DNA from: Epiperipatus broadwayi
Lineage: Eukaryota > Onychophora > Udeonychophora > Euonychophora > Peripatidae
Direction of reading: 5' to 3'
Assembly: GCA_028023455.1 (NCBI GenBank)
Contig: JAQFVV010006832.1
Location: 62,001-126,000 of the forward strand
DNA: 64,000 nt
Positions 47,950-59,771 of the stretch are shown here, one piece after another; the first letter of the stretch is position 1, and every line of letters begins with the position of its first letter. The notes beneath the pieces are model-generated. The model was not told the DNA's origin. It was given only the letters and a program-made list of their open reading frames with translations, and did not search any database. The translations under genes and the position numbers were made by a program.

Positions 47950-48643
47950 TTAGGAATGTTTTTTAAAAAAATCTTTCCAAATAGGAGGAAGTTTACATGT
48001 ATCATCTCGCTTATTGATACAATCTGGCCTTTTAAGTATCTCAATGGCTTCTCTAATTTTGCATTGGTAGAGATTATCACATCTGGATATGATCCTGGTA
48101 CTAGAAAAATCAATTTTATGACCTGAATCTATAGTATGGAGTGAGAGTGCTGATGATGATGAATGTTGTTTAACTGCATTAGCATGCTCATCTCTCCTAA
48201 CACTGATGCGACGATTACTCATACCTATATAAGAAGCTTTACAATTTTTACATGAGATTTGATAGACACCATGAGATTCAAGGGGGATTGAATCCTTAGG
48301 CTTGGTTATTATATTGCTGATCTTTTGATGAGCAGAAAATGTTGTATCTATATTATAGCATTTTAATATACGTCCGATACTGTCTGTAGTTCCTTTAACA
48401 TATGGAACACAAATCATAATAGCTGATTTATCATCTTTTTGTTTCCTATTTTGTCTATTTTGGGCTTGAAATAAGGCTTTTTTTTATAAATTTGTAATTA
48501 TAACTATTTACTAATAAAACACTATTAATATAATTTATTTCTTCTTTCAGATGTGTCTCATCTGAAAGGTTAATTGCTCTACTTAAAAGAGTTTTGACTC
48601 CATAAACTATCTGAGTTGGGTGATGATGAGAATGAAAATGCAA
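47950..48643 (-). pseudogene. Penelope GIY-YIG endonuclease region, left arm
   Basis: The C-terminal frame (48417-47950, 155 codons) is open and carries GVYQISCKNCKASYIGMSNR (GIY-YIG as GVY...YIG), the RRDEH Arg/His block and IREAIEIL with the catalytic Glu. The paired cysteines CKNC before YIG are typical of Penelope endonucleases. Upstream, 48643-48455 continues the protein in another frame after a break. Lacks RT and cannot be autonomous. Confidence 0.8.
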
Positions 48644-48784
48644 ATATCTGTCTCTGAGTGTATCCTTTCTGTAAATAGAAAAAGATAAACTATTTGTGTT
48701 CTGGTGACTAGAACATCAAGAAAATAGAATTTTCCATCAGACTCTCCATTGTAAATTTAATATGAGGATAATATGCATCCTCAT

Positions 48785-49599
48785 ATTAAATTTACAATGG
48801 AGACAGAGTCTGATGGAAAACTCCCTTTTCTTGATGTTCTAGTCACCAGAACACCAAATAGTTTATCCTTTTCTATTTACAGAAAGGATACACACACAGA
48901 CAGATATTTGCATTTCCATTCTCATCTCACCCAACTCAGATAGTTTCTGTAGCCAAAACTCTTTTAAATAGAGCAATTAATCTTTCAGATGAGACACATC
49001 TGAAAGAAGAAATAAATCATATTAATAGTGTTTTATTAGCAAATAGTTATAATTACAAATTTATAAAAAAAGCCTTATTTCAAGCCCAAAATAGACAAAA
49101 TAGGAAACAAAAAGATGATAAATCAGCTATTAGGATTTGTGTTCCATATGTTAAAGGAACTACAGACAGTATCAGACATATATTAAAATGCTATAATATA
49201 GATACAACATTTTCTGTTCATCAAAAGATCAGCAATATAATAACCAAGCCTAAGGATTCAATCCCTCTTGAATCTCATGGTGTCTATCAAATCTCATGTA
49301 AAAATTGTAAAGCTTCTTACATAGGTATGAGTAATCATCGCATCAATGTTAGGAGAGATGAGCATGCTAATGCAGTTAAACAGCACTCATCATCATCAGC
49401 ACTCTCACTCCATACTATAGATTCAGGTCATAAAATTGATTTTTCTAGTACCAGGATCATATCCAGATGTGATAATCTCTACCAATGCAAAATTAGAGAA
49501 GCCATTGAGATACTTAAAAGGCCAGATTGTATCAATAAGCGAGATGATATATGTAAACTTCCTCCTATTTGGAAAGATTTTTTTAAAAAACATTCCTAA
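48785..49599 (+). pseudogene. Penelope GIY-YIG endonuclease region, right arm
   Basis: Mirror copy of the left arm. It starts with FLDVLVTRTP (the stretch after the Penelope RT active site), then runs through several frameshifts to the open frame 49327-49599 ending KLPPIWKDFFKKHS. More decayed than the left arm: its GVY block lies outside the final open frame. Confidence 0.75.
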
Positions 49600-49690
49600 A
49601 TTTAACATTTTTTGCTATTAGTGAAATTTTAACATTTTATTTAAATCAGTGATTGTAGCGCCTCTACAACCATCTTTCTACCTTTTATAA

Positions 49691-49730
49691 CTCTGTGGAT
49701 GGCTTGTGTGACCAAGTCGAAATGTCAGTA
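49691..49730 (+). ncRNA. Hammerhead-like motif in Penelope copy 1, right arm
   Basis: CTGTGGA (49693-49699) in the place of CUGAUGA, stem II GGCTTG...CAAGTC (one G-T pair), GAA (49719-49721), ATGT, cleavage-site-like C49726, AGT. Stem I is ACT/AGT with a further partial match. Both arms keep it, so it predates the palindrome. The A-to-T and T-to-G changes in the core should abolish cleavage unless they are tolerated. Confidence 0.45.
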
Positions 49731-49919
49731 TATTAATATTAAAAGTTTTTAACATGGATGAACCCACAAAATATGTATTTTATATATATATATATATGTT
49801 ATACTTAATATTTTCACGGTTATATGATGTAGATAAATTATAACTTTTTGGGATATACTGTGTATTATTTTCCATTGAGCACCAATATTTTGATGGAATT
49901 GCAACCGCCATTTTCAAGG

Positions 49920-50778
49920 TTAACTTTTGAAAGAAAAACCGTTAGATCTTAACAAATAACGTGACTGTGTGCGAGATGAGAAATGAGATTCCAGTTCAGC
50001 ATTCACAATATGAGGCTTATCAAAACGTTTATTTTTCTCAGTATTTTTACCTGTTAATTTTAAGTTAATATTGGATAAAAAGAGAGGTTTCCACATAGCT
50101 GGAATACGTTGTGCTTCATCAGTTCTATTTAAACCAGTAGGTCTCTTTAATATTTCAATTGACTCTCTCATGGTTCTTAAATCATATCTTTCCAAATTAG
50201 CAAGTATTTTTGTATTGTGAAAATTAGGTTTGTGACCAGTTTCTAAATAATGGGAAGTAAAAACTGATGTGCTAATTGTTTGTTGAAACGCATTTTTATG
50301 TTCCTTAATTCTGACATTAATTTGTCTATTAGACTGACCCACGTAGCCTCTTGAGCACTGGAAACATGGAATTTAATAAACTCCTTGGTGTTCCAAAAGT
50401 ATTCTGTCTTTAGGTTTATACAAAAAATCACCATTTTTTTTGCCAGTAGAAAAAGTGGTCTTTATATTAAAACAAGATAGTCTTCTACTGATTTTATCAG
50501 TAACCCCCCCTAATGTAAGGCAAAATTACTCTATTAAAAGAGGAATTATCAATTCTATCCTCTTTTTTCTTTTTAGTATTAATGTTATATAAAGCCTTAC
50601 ATATGATGTTTTTAATATAATTATTAGAAAGCAGAATACTTTTAGTAAGTTTTATTTCTTGAGAAAGATGTTCTTTATCAGATAAATTATAAGCTCTAGT
50701 GAAAAGATTTTTAGCTACAGAAAAAAAAGGACTTTCTATGGGATCCCCACTGTCATCTGTCATTGCTGATCTTTTCAT
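49920..50778 (-). pseudogene. Penelope endonuclease region, left arm of copy 2
   Basis: Minus-strand frames 50778-50497 and 50342-49920, with the GVY block in another frame between them. The last frame opens at MGQSNRQINVRIKEHKNAFQ and ends YLLRSNGFSFKS; the catalytic segment TMRESIEIL is present. Broken by frameshifts. Confidence 0.75.
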
Positions 50779-51895
50779 GGACAGTTTTGAAAGTCAAGTA
50801 TTATGTGCAGCTACTAAAAAACCTTCTATTTGGCTTAGATATGTGGATGATACTTTTGTCATATGGCCTCATGGAATTGATTCTTTAAATTCTTTTCTTG
50901 CTTTTATAAATAATTGGCATCCAAATATTAAATTTACTATGGAAGTGGAAAATAACAGATCACTTTCTTTTCTGGATGTTTTAATTGCAAGAAAATGTGA
51001 TGAAGCATTGTCAATAACAGTTTACAGAAAATCCACTCATACAAACAGATATCTTAATTTTAATTCTCATCATCATCCTGCACAAATTTTTTCTGTAGCT
51101 AAAAATCTTTTCACTAGAGCTTATAATTTATCTGATAAAAAACATCTTTCCCAAGAAATAAAACTTGCGAAAAGTATTCTGCTTTCTAATAATTATAATA
51201 AAAACATCATAAGTAAGGCTTTATATAACATTAATACTAAAAAGAAAAAAGAGGATAGAATTGATAATTCCTCTTTTAATAGAGTAATTTTGCCTTACAT
51301 TAGGGGGGTTACTGATAAAATCAGTAGAAGACTATCTTGTTTTAATATAAAGACCACTTTTTCTACTGGCAAAAAAATTGGTGATTTTTTGTATAAACCT
51401 AAAGACAGAATACTTTTGGAACATCAAGGAGTTTATGAAATTCCGTGTTTCCAGTGCTCAAGAGGCTACGTGGGTCAGTCTAATAGATGAATTAATGTCA
51501 GAATTAAGGAACATAAAAATGCTTTTCAACAAAAAATTAGCACATCAGTTTTTACTTCCCATTATTTAGAAACTGGTCACAAACCTAATTTTGACAATAC
51601 AAAAATACTTGCTAATTTGGAAAGATATGATTTAAGAACCATGAGAGAGTCAATTGAAATATTAAAGAGACCTACTGGTTTAAATAGAACTGATGAAGCA
51701 CAACGTATTCCAGCTATGTGGAAACCTCTCTTTTTATCCAATATTAACTTAAAATTAACAGGTAAAAATACTGAGAAAAATAAACATTTTGATAAGCCTC
51801 ATATTGTGAATGCTGAACTGGAATCTCATTTCTCATCTTGCAAACAGTCACGTTATTTGTTAAGAGCTAACGGTTTTTCTTTCAAAAGTTAACCT
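50728..51895 (+). pseudogene. Penelope RT C-terminal part plus GIY-YIG endonuclease, right arm
   Basis: Open in one frame except for one stop after GYVGQSNR at about 51488. RT blocks: SMGSPLSSVIADLFMDSFES and the active site RYVDDTFVIWPHG, then FLDVLIARK. Endonuclease: GVYEIPCFQCSRGYVGQSNR, the KEHKNAF His, TMRESIEIL with Glu, ending FSFKS at 51892. The N-terminal RT half is missing because the copy starts inside RT. Ordinary Penelope proteins have RT then GIY-YIG in this order. Confidence 0.85.
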
Positions 51896-51960
51896 TGAAA
51901 ATGGCGGTTGCTATCGGTGCTCAATGGAAAATAATACACGGTATATCCCAAAAAGTTATA

Positions 51961-53040
51961 ATTTATATATATATTGTACGGTTTATTTATATATGGTACA
52001 AATATATTGGCATTTGGTAAAAGCTTAAAAAAAGTAAATTTCACAATCTTTTAAAAGAAAAACATTTTTAGATTTTTTTCTGATTAGTATAATTTATTTT
52101 TTTTAAATGTACAGTGAAAGTTAAAATTGTCGTTCATATTTTTTTTTATGTAATTAAAAATAAAAGTTAAAATTGGAGAGAACAAAAGGTACATGAATTA
52201 CCAATCTAGATAAGCTAAAAGAAAAATCTTTTAGCTAATTAAAGATGGCCAAAAGTCATTATAAAAAAGAGAACTTTGTAATTGAAAAATGATAAAGAAT
52301 GTACAAGATTATGAACCTAAACGCCATGATAATAACATGCACAGAAGTCTGAAAACTGGATCTCGAGTATAAAAAGGAAGAGGCCAGTTTGATCAATGTC
52401 TTGTTTCATCTGTTTTTCTTATGGTCAGTCCTGGATAACAAAAGAATATATCCAGCATCACCATATGCTGAAATAATTTTGAATGTTGGAGGGAACCAGA
52501 GCTTTTGCTGACATCAATCCTGAAGATGGACCCCAGAAAAGCCTTCATGACTGACCAGTAGAATAGACCACAAGATCAACTTATAACCAATGACCGAGTT
52601 CATTCTCCCACAAAAAAAAACTATGCATTGTAATCTACAAGCTTCATGAACTCACTAAACTTACCAATAAGTTAAGATTACTTATTCCCGATTGTGACAA
52701 AATTAAGCCTTTGCAAACAATTCTTAAAAATATTCTTAAAAAATCCCAATAGAGACATTAATTTTCTTATGCAAGAGACATTCATTTTAAGGAACTTTCT
52801 AGAAGAAATGTGGAAGTGAACTGCAATTGTGAAATTGTTTTTTATTAATTGATTTATGTTTGTGTAAATGTGTGTGTGTTTTCTACGGTTTATTTAATTC
52901 GTAATTTAACTTAAAATATTTTTAATTTGTTAGAATAAAAATATTTATTTCTAATATCAACTTTTCCTTGTACATTATTAATAATGGTTATTAATGATTA
53001 TTATTAAATTTATTATTAGTTTAGTAAGATTTAGAAAAAA
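51961..53040. other. Non-coding DNA with a TATA-like site
   Basis: Holds gagtataaaaaggaagagg at about 52365-52383, a good TATA-type promoter, followed by less AT-rich sequence to 52830. A broken frame around 52640-52830 (KLHELTKLTNKL, ILKNILKKSQ, HFKELSRRNVEV) may be a fragment of a coding sequence; family not recognised. Confidence 0.3.
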
Positions 53041-53304
53041 CTATTGAATGTCTTTAGAAAAATTTAATATTATTGAAATTTTCAAATTACATTCAACTGT
53101 TAGTAATAACACTCAGATTAGTATATGTTCAATGTTTGTAAAGGTAATATTATTCTCTCTTCTTCAGGTGTTGCTGGCCTGACCAGTGACAATACTAGCA
53201 TAGACTCTTGAATATTAAATTTTGAGATAATGCTTTAAATACTTGAGACACCTTCCAAAGGCAGCAGTCTGTAGAAATTTCATATACTTATCTATGAGGT
53301 TCTC

Positions 53305-54210
53305 TTGATTTCTCCATTTTTTTCTATGAGCAAAATGGATAATTATTTAACTTTTTTATGTAAATGTAAATCTGAAGGCAAAGTTCCTAAGGGTTTGCAA
53401 TTAAAACCTCCAATTCACTCCCAGAGAGCTGAGAAAATTACTCAGAGAGCAAGTGAAGCTCTTCTAAAAGAAATAATAAATATTCAATGGTTTTGTAAGT
53501 ATTACATCTTGCATTCCATTAATAATGTAGAATGCTTTCTAAAAAATAAACTTACTAATAAAGACTTCACAATAGTTCCTCAAGCAATAAAAATCATATG
53601 TTTCATTACATGGAAATATAAAAGAATCAATGGTCGTAATGTGACAATCAGTGTACCAGCTTATTTGGTTAAAAATCTCAGTTCTAAACATCTAACAGAT
53701 GCTGAAATTTATGTTCTCAAAAAATTAAACTTTGCTATTACACCATCTAATATCTCTTTATTAGATATAATGATAGCCACAGAGGAAGTCACTAAAAATT
53801 GCCTATAGATGAAACAACAGAATTATGCTGGGAAATAAAAAGAACATTTGAGAACAAACAAAGATTGCAGTCAAACATGTTCTATGATAAGAGAAAAGCA
53901 ATTAAATCTCTCAAAGTAGATAAATCTATAATCATTCTCCATACTGATAAAGGCAATGCAACAGATGTAATAGATACAACTGATTATAACAACAATATAC
54001 AAGAACACCTCACAGCAGGCCAATACAGAAAAGTAGCAAAAAATATGATACCGAGTTCAGAAACAAAGTTACAAACATTATTCAGAAAGTATGACAGGTA
54101 CTTCAGCAACTCAGAAAAAAGTAAACTAACATCATATTTCAGCAAAATTCCTTATCTTTATGATCTACTTAAAATCCATAAGAATCATGTTCCATTAATC
54201 TTTTGTTAGT
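53305..54210 (+). pseudogene. Penelope copy 3 N-terminus and start of RT
   Basis: Frames 53305-53808 (167 codons) and 53799-54209 (136 codons) are joined by a frameshift around 53805. The second has SIIILHTDKGNATDVIDTTD (Penelope K-G-N-A-x-V-V-x-D-x-x-D-Y block) and YLYDLLKIHKNHVP (family P-x-x-Y-x-L-x-K-x-H-K). The first part is the family N-terminal region, including LKKLNFAITPSNISLLDIM. Confidence 0.7.
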
Positions 54211-55585
54211 TTTAGAAATTCATTTTGCCATAATTATCAAGATATCTTCTCAAAGTTATGAGTCATATGGCATACAAAACCCAGTCCTTTGTCAGAGATT
54301 CTATACACTTTGTAGAATTAACCAAGAATGTGAAAATTGAAAAAACTGATAACCGGTAAACTTTGATGTGGAACGTTTATTCATAAATGTACCATGTGAA
54401 GAAGCATTGTCTATTATGAGAAAAAGATTAAATGTTGATAATAGCTTCCAAACTAGAATAACTCTTCCTATGATAGTGTAATAGCATTATTAACATTCTT
54501 CATACCAACAACCTACTTTCAATATAACACAGAATTATTCCAACAAAATTAAGAAGTGGCTATGGTTTCACCATTATCACTTCTGATTAGCAATATTTAC
54601 ATGAAAGAACTTGAAACCACAGCAATAAAAACTACTACATATCCACTAAATTTTGACTTTGTTATGTAGATGATACATTTGATGTATGGCCACATGGTAA
54701 ATCACTACTACAAACTTTCTGGAAACACATCAACAACATATCCTCTTCAATTAAATTCCCAATAGAATCAGAACAAGAACAAAAATTGGTATTCTTAGGT
54801 GTTCTTGTGACAAGACTCCATCAAAGCAAAATCAAAATCAGTTTACAAAAAAACTCACAAATATAGGAAAATACTTAGTGTATGCCTCCAATCACACCAA
54901 AATCACAAAACATGGAGTTATACTGTCTCTATAGAACAGAATAATGTGAGTTGTTCAGAAACCAGTAATTTGAAAAAAGAAAAGATCTATATAGAACAAA
55001 CTCTTATGAAAAATGGTTATCCATTAGTTGTTATTAAAATAACCTTAAACAGACAACAAAAAAGAACTATAAAAACAATTATTGATACTGTAGTATACTT
55101 ATACATACCAAAAATAGCAGACAAATAAAGAAAAATATGCAATCAATATAATATCAGAACAGCTTTTCAGAGCATACCATGCTATGAGAAATTCTAACAT
55201 CTACAAAATCTAAACTTGAAATGCTCAAAACAAAAACTGCATCTATGAGATATGTGAATGTGAAAAAAAGTATATTGGTGAGACCATTTTTCCCATTGAT
55301 AAATTATTTCAAGAGCGCAAACTGATGATTAAAAGAAAAAAAACCAATGTGTCTACAGTAGCAGATCTTGTATGTACCAATGGACATATGTTCAAATGGG
55401 AAAGTACAAAAATTTTGGAGAGAAAAAGATAGAAAGAAGAAAGTTTAAGAAAGCTACTCACATGAAAATGGCAGGTAACCCCATAAGTAAACATAGTGTG
55501 ACTATACATAATGTAAGGAAACTACTAATCAACTTTGCTCTTAGGAAAAATTGGAGAAATCAGGATAGACTTTTTAGATAAGTAC
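54211..55585 (+). pseudogene. Penelope copy 3 RT core and GIY-YIG (decayed)
   Basis: Fragments in several frames: VAMVSPLSLLISNIYMKELE near 54557, YVDDTFDVWPHG near 54665-54700 broken by a stop, LVFLGVLVTRL near 54786, then NCIYEICECEKKYIGETIFP near 55230 (GIY-YIG with the cysteines) and NVSTVADLVCTNGHMFKWES near 55345. The protein end is at about 55580. Stops and frameshifts make it dead. Confidence 0.7.
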
Positions 55586-55720
55586 ATGAAATTTCTATTG
55601 TATTTTGCCTTTGGCAGGATGTCTCAGTTGGTTAAAGTCTTACCTTAAAATTCAATATCCAAGGATCTATATGTCCAGATCCAATATTTATGGAAGTACT
55701 GTCACTGGTCAGGCAAGTAA

Positions 55721-55763
55721 CACCTGAAGAAGAGAAGAGAATAATACCTCTCAAAACGTTGTG
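55721..55763 (+). ncRNA. Hammerhead remnant in Penelope copy 3 end
   Basis: CAC (stem I), core CTGAAGA (fits CUGANGA), stem II AGAG...CTCT, then CAA where GAA is expected, stem III-like AACGT, T, and GTG pairing with CAC. One catalytic position is changed, so it is a decayed ribozyme. The core is also present, reversed, at 53161-53167 in the other terminus. Confidence 0.45.
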
Positions 55764-55860
55764 CATGTGCTAACCTGTATGTTTTTAATAACAGTTGTAT
55801 ATAATTGGAATATTTAAATAAAGTTAAAATTTTCAAGACATTCAATACATAATATTAGAT

Positions 55861-58800
55861 TATGGAAATAGTTCAATATATAAATACAAATACAATATAA
55901 CAGCTTATAAAGTATGGCTAATAAACTAAATTATGTTAACAAATTTATTTTTAAATAATTATTAATAGTAATTTTATGATGATTATGAGGCATGGATCCT
56001 CAAAAACGTTAAGCCTAGCGATATTAATATTTAATTTATATCTTCTCCAGTAAAATTTACTTATAAATAAGTGTTTTGTTTACATAGTATTCAGAAGTAA
56101 AACTATATTTATCAATAGTAATTTTATTTTTTATACAACTAGTACACATCAGATTGCTATTTTGAATTTAAAGAAAATTGCAACAGACATAATTTGTAAA
56201 ATATCTCAGTTTCATTACATTAAATATAAAATTATAAACATTGTAGGAAAGCATATATATGAAGAAATGTAATAAATGTTAAAATAAGTCATTATCTTAA
56301 AAAAAAAAATAGAAAAAAAGATTTTTAACACTTCTAAAAATGCTTATTTTTACATACAATCACAAATTCTATAAACGTTGAGATTTAAATGCTAAAATGA
56401 CAATTTTATAGACAGCTTCATCACATTCCTCTGAAGAAATTTGGAAAAATTGAATATATAATATGACTTATCTGAAATAATTCTTTATTATTAAATCTTC
56501 AATTATGTATTTGCTGGTGATTTTCATTTTTATTAACTAAACCAGATTTTGTCCCTCCATGCATGTATTTTCTGGAAATGTATTCTTTTCTAATGGAAAA
56601 AAAACATTAACAATAAATATTGTATACCATCATGCATTGTATATCAGATATCAGATATTATACAAAGTGAACTTTAGTACAGTATAATTTATCAAAAATT
56701 AAATTAATTTTAAAATAATTGCAAAAATATTAATGTATAATACATATAAAAGAAGCAAAAAGAAAAAATAACAGGATGAAATACTAAAAAGTTATTTTCA
56801 GAGTGCATATATATTACATTTCTATACACACACACACACCTATATATATATATATCAGCATAAACCAAACTAGTTATTTTACAACATTGAAAGAAATCAA
56901 TATTTTATAGCGTTATAAAAAAAATAAAAAAAACTTCTTTTACTAAATCGTTCATAAAAAATACAATTTTTTCATACAGAAAAAAAAACCACCTTTGGAA
57001 AGTTAATTCTATGGTGAAGAAAACAATGTATTACATATGCATGTAGTCTTTACCAATCGCGTTATACAGATTAAAATTCTTTGATTGGTCAAAATTCTAA
57101 AAAAAAAAAAAAAAACGCCATTACTAGTCAATTGGTCAAACCGGATAAGATATAAATAAGAAAGTTTTTTTTTAAATATATATTTAAAGTAAATTTTGTA
57201 GAAAATATTATATATACTATTACTATAAATATTTCTCTTTAAATAAATTTTGTAGAAAATATTACATATACTATTACTATAAATACCTTCATTTAATTTT
57301 TTTTTTAAATTTCAAAAAAAAAATAAACACATCATTGTTTAAAAGATGTTTTCAATATTTATATTGTTTGGTAACTTAATCTTTAAAGATTTTTTGTTGT
57401 TGTTTTGATTGCTATAATTTTATATTAACTGTCACTTTCTAAGACCAGATGTTCTCATTTAATTATACTGTTTCACTCTTTACAAACTGCTCTACCCTTT
57501 ATATTATATATTTTATCAATATAATTCCAGATATTACTCTTTTGAAGCTTTGTGACTATAAATAATTGATTTTACTTGAGAAGAACTGTCATTTATTGCA
57601 TTCCACTTTGTTACATAAAATATTATTTTGTGATTAGAGAGCTGATCAATTCTGTACAGCAACAGGGATCATACATATTATGGCATTATAATTGTCTAAT
57701 AATGCTTATCTTGTTAATATAAATTAGACTACAGCAAAATATTATTTATAATTTAAAATAACATATCTTTATTATATTAATGTTGAGATAGTTTTAAAAA
57801 TTAGACTCACAAATTTCTCATAAAAATAATAAATTCAGTCAAAAATATCCAATTGAAGAATACATTATATATTCAATAATCAGAAAACAACACATGTACT
57901 TACATATATGTATCCATTTAAATTTCAAGATAATCTTTGAAAGTAAATTGATGTAAGGATTTTAATGCATATTTAAATTACAGCCTGATTGATAATGTAC
58001 CATACAACTAAGTGTGTGGAAAATTGGGGTGGGTGGGTAAGACTATCATCTGCAACTTATAATTACAATCTGAAATTGATTAGTGTAAATCAAAACAAAT
58101 CTTGAAATAGTAACATTAAAACGAATCATTTAAACACTACATGGTATATATTTATATAAGATTACCTCAGAAATATTCTTTTGGCAGAAAGTATGCTGTA
58201 TTATTTCTGCATAAACAATAATAAAAAATAATGTTTTTTATTATTAGAAAAAATATTCCAAGAGACTTCATTGGATATAATTTTGTGAATTGTGGTTAAT
58301 ATCATATTAGTTTTATTATCATAAATTCTATATTTTTATAATCGAAGTCTATTCCTAACAACTTGGCGAAATTCATAAATAAATTGATATGCAGACAGAA
58401 ACTAACAAAATTTGCAACACAGATAAGCTATAATTTGAGTAATGATGTCTAGAATGCTAAAATAGAATATAAAAATAAAAGAAATATTTTTAGAATATAT
58501 GAAAGTTGATAACATTAATGAATCAGGAAAATAACTAAAAGATACTATATTTTCTTACTTTAGAAACATTATTATTAAAATTTGTGCTTTATTTTATGTT
58601 TTTTCCATTTTTGAGAAGATTATTTACTTGGACAGGTATATCTGTCAACAAAAAAGTACAATTGGATAAGCAGAATGAGCATATTATTATTAAAAATTTA
58701 AATTGCACTATTTGAACTATAATCAAAATATTTTTATTCATAATACTGGAAATTAAAAAAAAAAACCCGAGTTAGAAATATGGCATCACAATATTTTTTT

Positions 58801-59770
58801 TCATAATGCATGTCATTTTTTTATAAGTAGGATAAAATTATTTTTTAACAGTGCATTGGTTAACCATATTTCTAATACTAACAATATAGTTAATTTTAAA
58901 GAAAGCTTTCAAATGATGGAAGAAATTAGGGATCTTCCAAGAAATAGTGCAATTTAACATGATAACAGTAATGAGATGGTTGTAGATGAACCGAATTTAT
59001 ATATTTAACTACTAAAAATTATTTCAAAAACTTAAAAATGCATTTCAACATATAAAATTTTAAATAATATTTTGTAAATTATGATTAAAAATAGCAAACA
59101 TCAAAATAAATATAAAACAAATGGATTTTTGTAATAGTCTTTAAATAATATTTTTTATTATAAGAAAATAATCATTGCATATAAGGGCAGTGCCATAAAA
59201 CATTGTATTTCATAGAATGAGTATGAAATAAAATACTGCAATAACTATGTCATTGTTTGCCTTTTTTGTAATACAATTTAATTTATTCATCTCAATAGCA
59301 GAACATTATTTCAAGATATGCAGGGAAAGAGATTATTAACTTTTATTCATATTATGGTAATAATGTTATAAATATTCATATAATCATAAGAGCCCCATCA
59401 ACTATATTTATTTAAACATAATAATAAATTTTAGTGCATCATTGTATAAAACTATATCATAAACTTAAATCTGTATACATTCTAAGATGCATATTTTTTA
59501 TTTATAACTGCAAAATATTTACAAATATAAAATAATTTATTTTTAAACCAACTATAAAAAAATGCAATGTTTTTTAAATTTATTTAAAAAATATAATACA
59601 ATTTATATATTAATAAACTTATTTAACGCTCTTTCCTATGGGAAAAAAACATTTAATCATCTGTCAACTACTTTAAGGCAACAATAAAAAGAAATTAATT
59701 GCTTAACCTTATAATAAATAAATAGTTAATTTTTATATAAATGTTTTACCACTTAGAGAAAATTAAAATA
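55861..59770. other. AT-rich non-coding DNA
   Basis: No ORF or element I can support. (CA)n-(TA)n microsatellite at about 56827-56856, and an imperfect direct repeat of ~60 bp at 57165-57290 (aaattttgtagaaaatatta, ctattactataaat). Confidence 0.5.
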
Positions 59771-59771
59771 T

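Larger units (their letters stand above)
47732..49795. mobile_element. Palindromic Penelope-like element, copy 1
   Basis: Two inverted arms of about 1.03 kb meet at 48762-48784 (atgaggat, 7-bp spacer, atcctcat). Each arm encodes the GIY-YIG endonuclease end of a Penelope-like element (minus strand on the left, plus strand on the right). Each also ends with a hammerhead-like motif near its outer end. The RT domain is absent. The arms differ by small indels and substitutions. Tandem or inverted partial copies are usual for this class. (TA)n tracts lie at both outer sides. Confidence 0.85.
49805..51960. mobile_element. Palindromic Penelope-like element, copy 2
   Basis: Left arm 49805-50727 and right arm about 51090-51960 are inverted copies, joined by a single-copy RT segment (about 50728-51089). 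Outer ends are gtgtattattttccattgag on the left and its reverse complement on the right; a short (TA)n follows at 51965. Arms are very similar, so the copy is fairly young. The hammerhead seen in copy 1 is not visible here. Confidence 0.85.
53040..55860 (+). mobile_element. Penelope-like element, copy 3 (near full length, decayed)
   Basis: The most complete Penelope copy, with N-terminal region, RT and GIY-YIG. Its two ends are inverted relative to each other: tctcttcttcaggtgtt... at 53157 reads as the reverse complement of aacacctgaagaagaga at 55719, and the match extends outward for some 150 bp to about 53040 and 55850. Inverted partial terminal repeats are the Penelope pattern seen also in copies 1 and 2. 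Confidence 0.75.

Noticed and set aside
49805-51960. Hammerhead in Penelope copy 2 ends
   Set aside because: Searched both arms; no CUGANGA and GAA pair with stems was seen.
55600-55690. tRNA-like stretch (tctcagttggttaaagtc)
   Set aside because: Resembles a tRNA D-arm, but no acceptor or T-arm pairing was found; it lies in the terminal region of Penelope copy 3.
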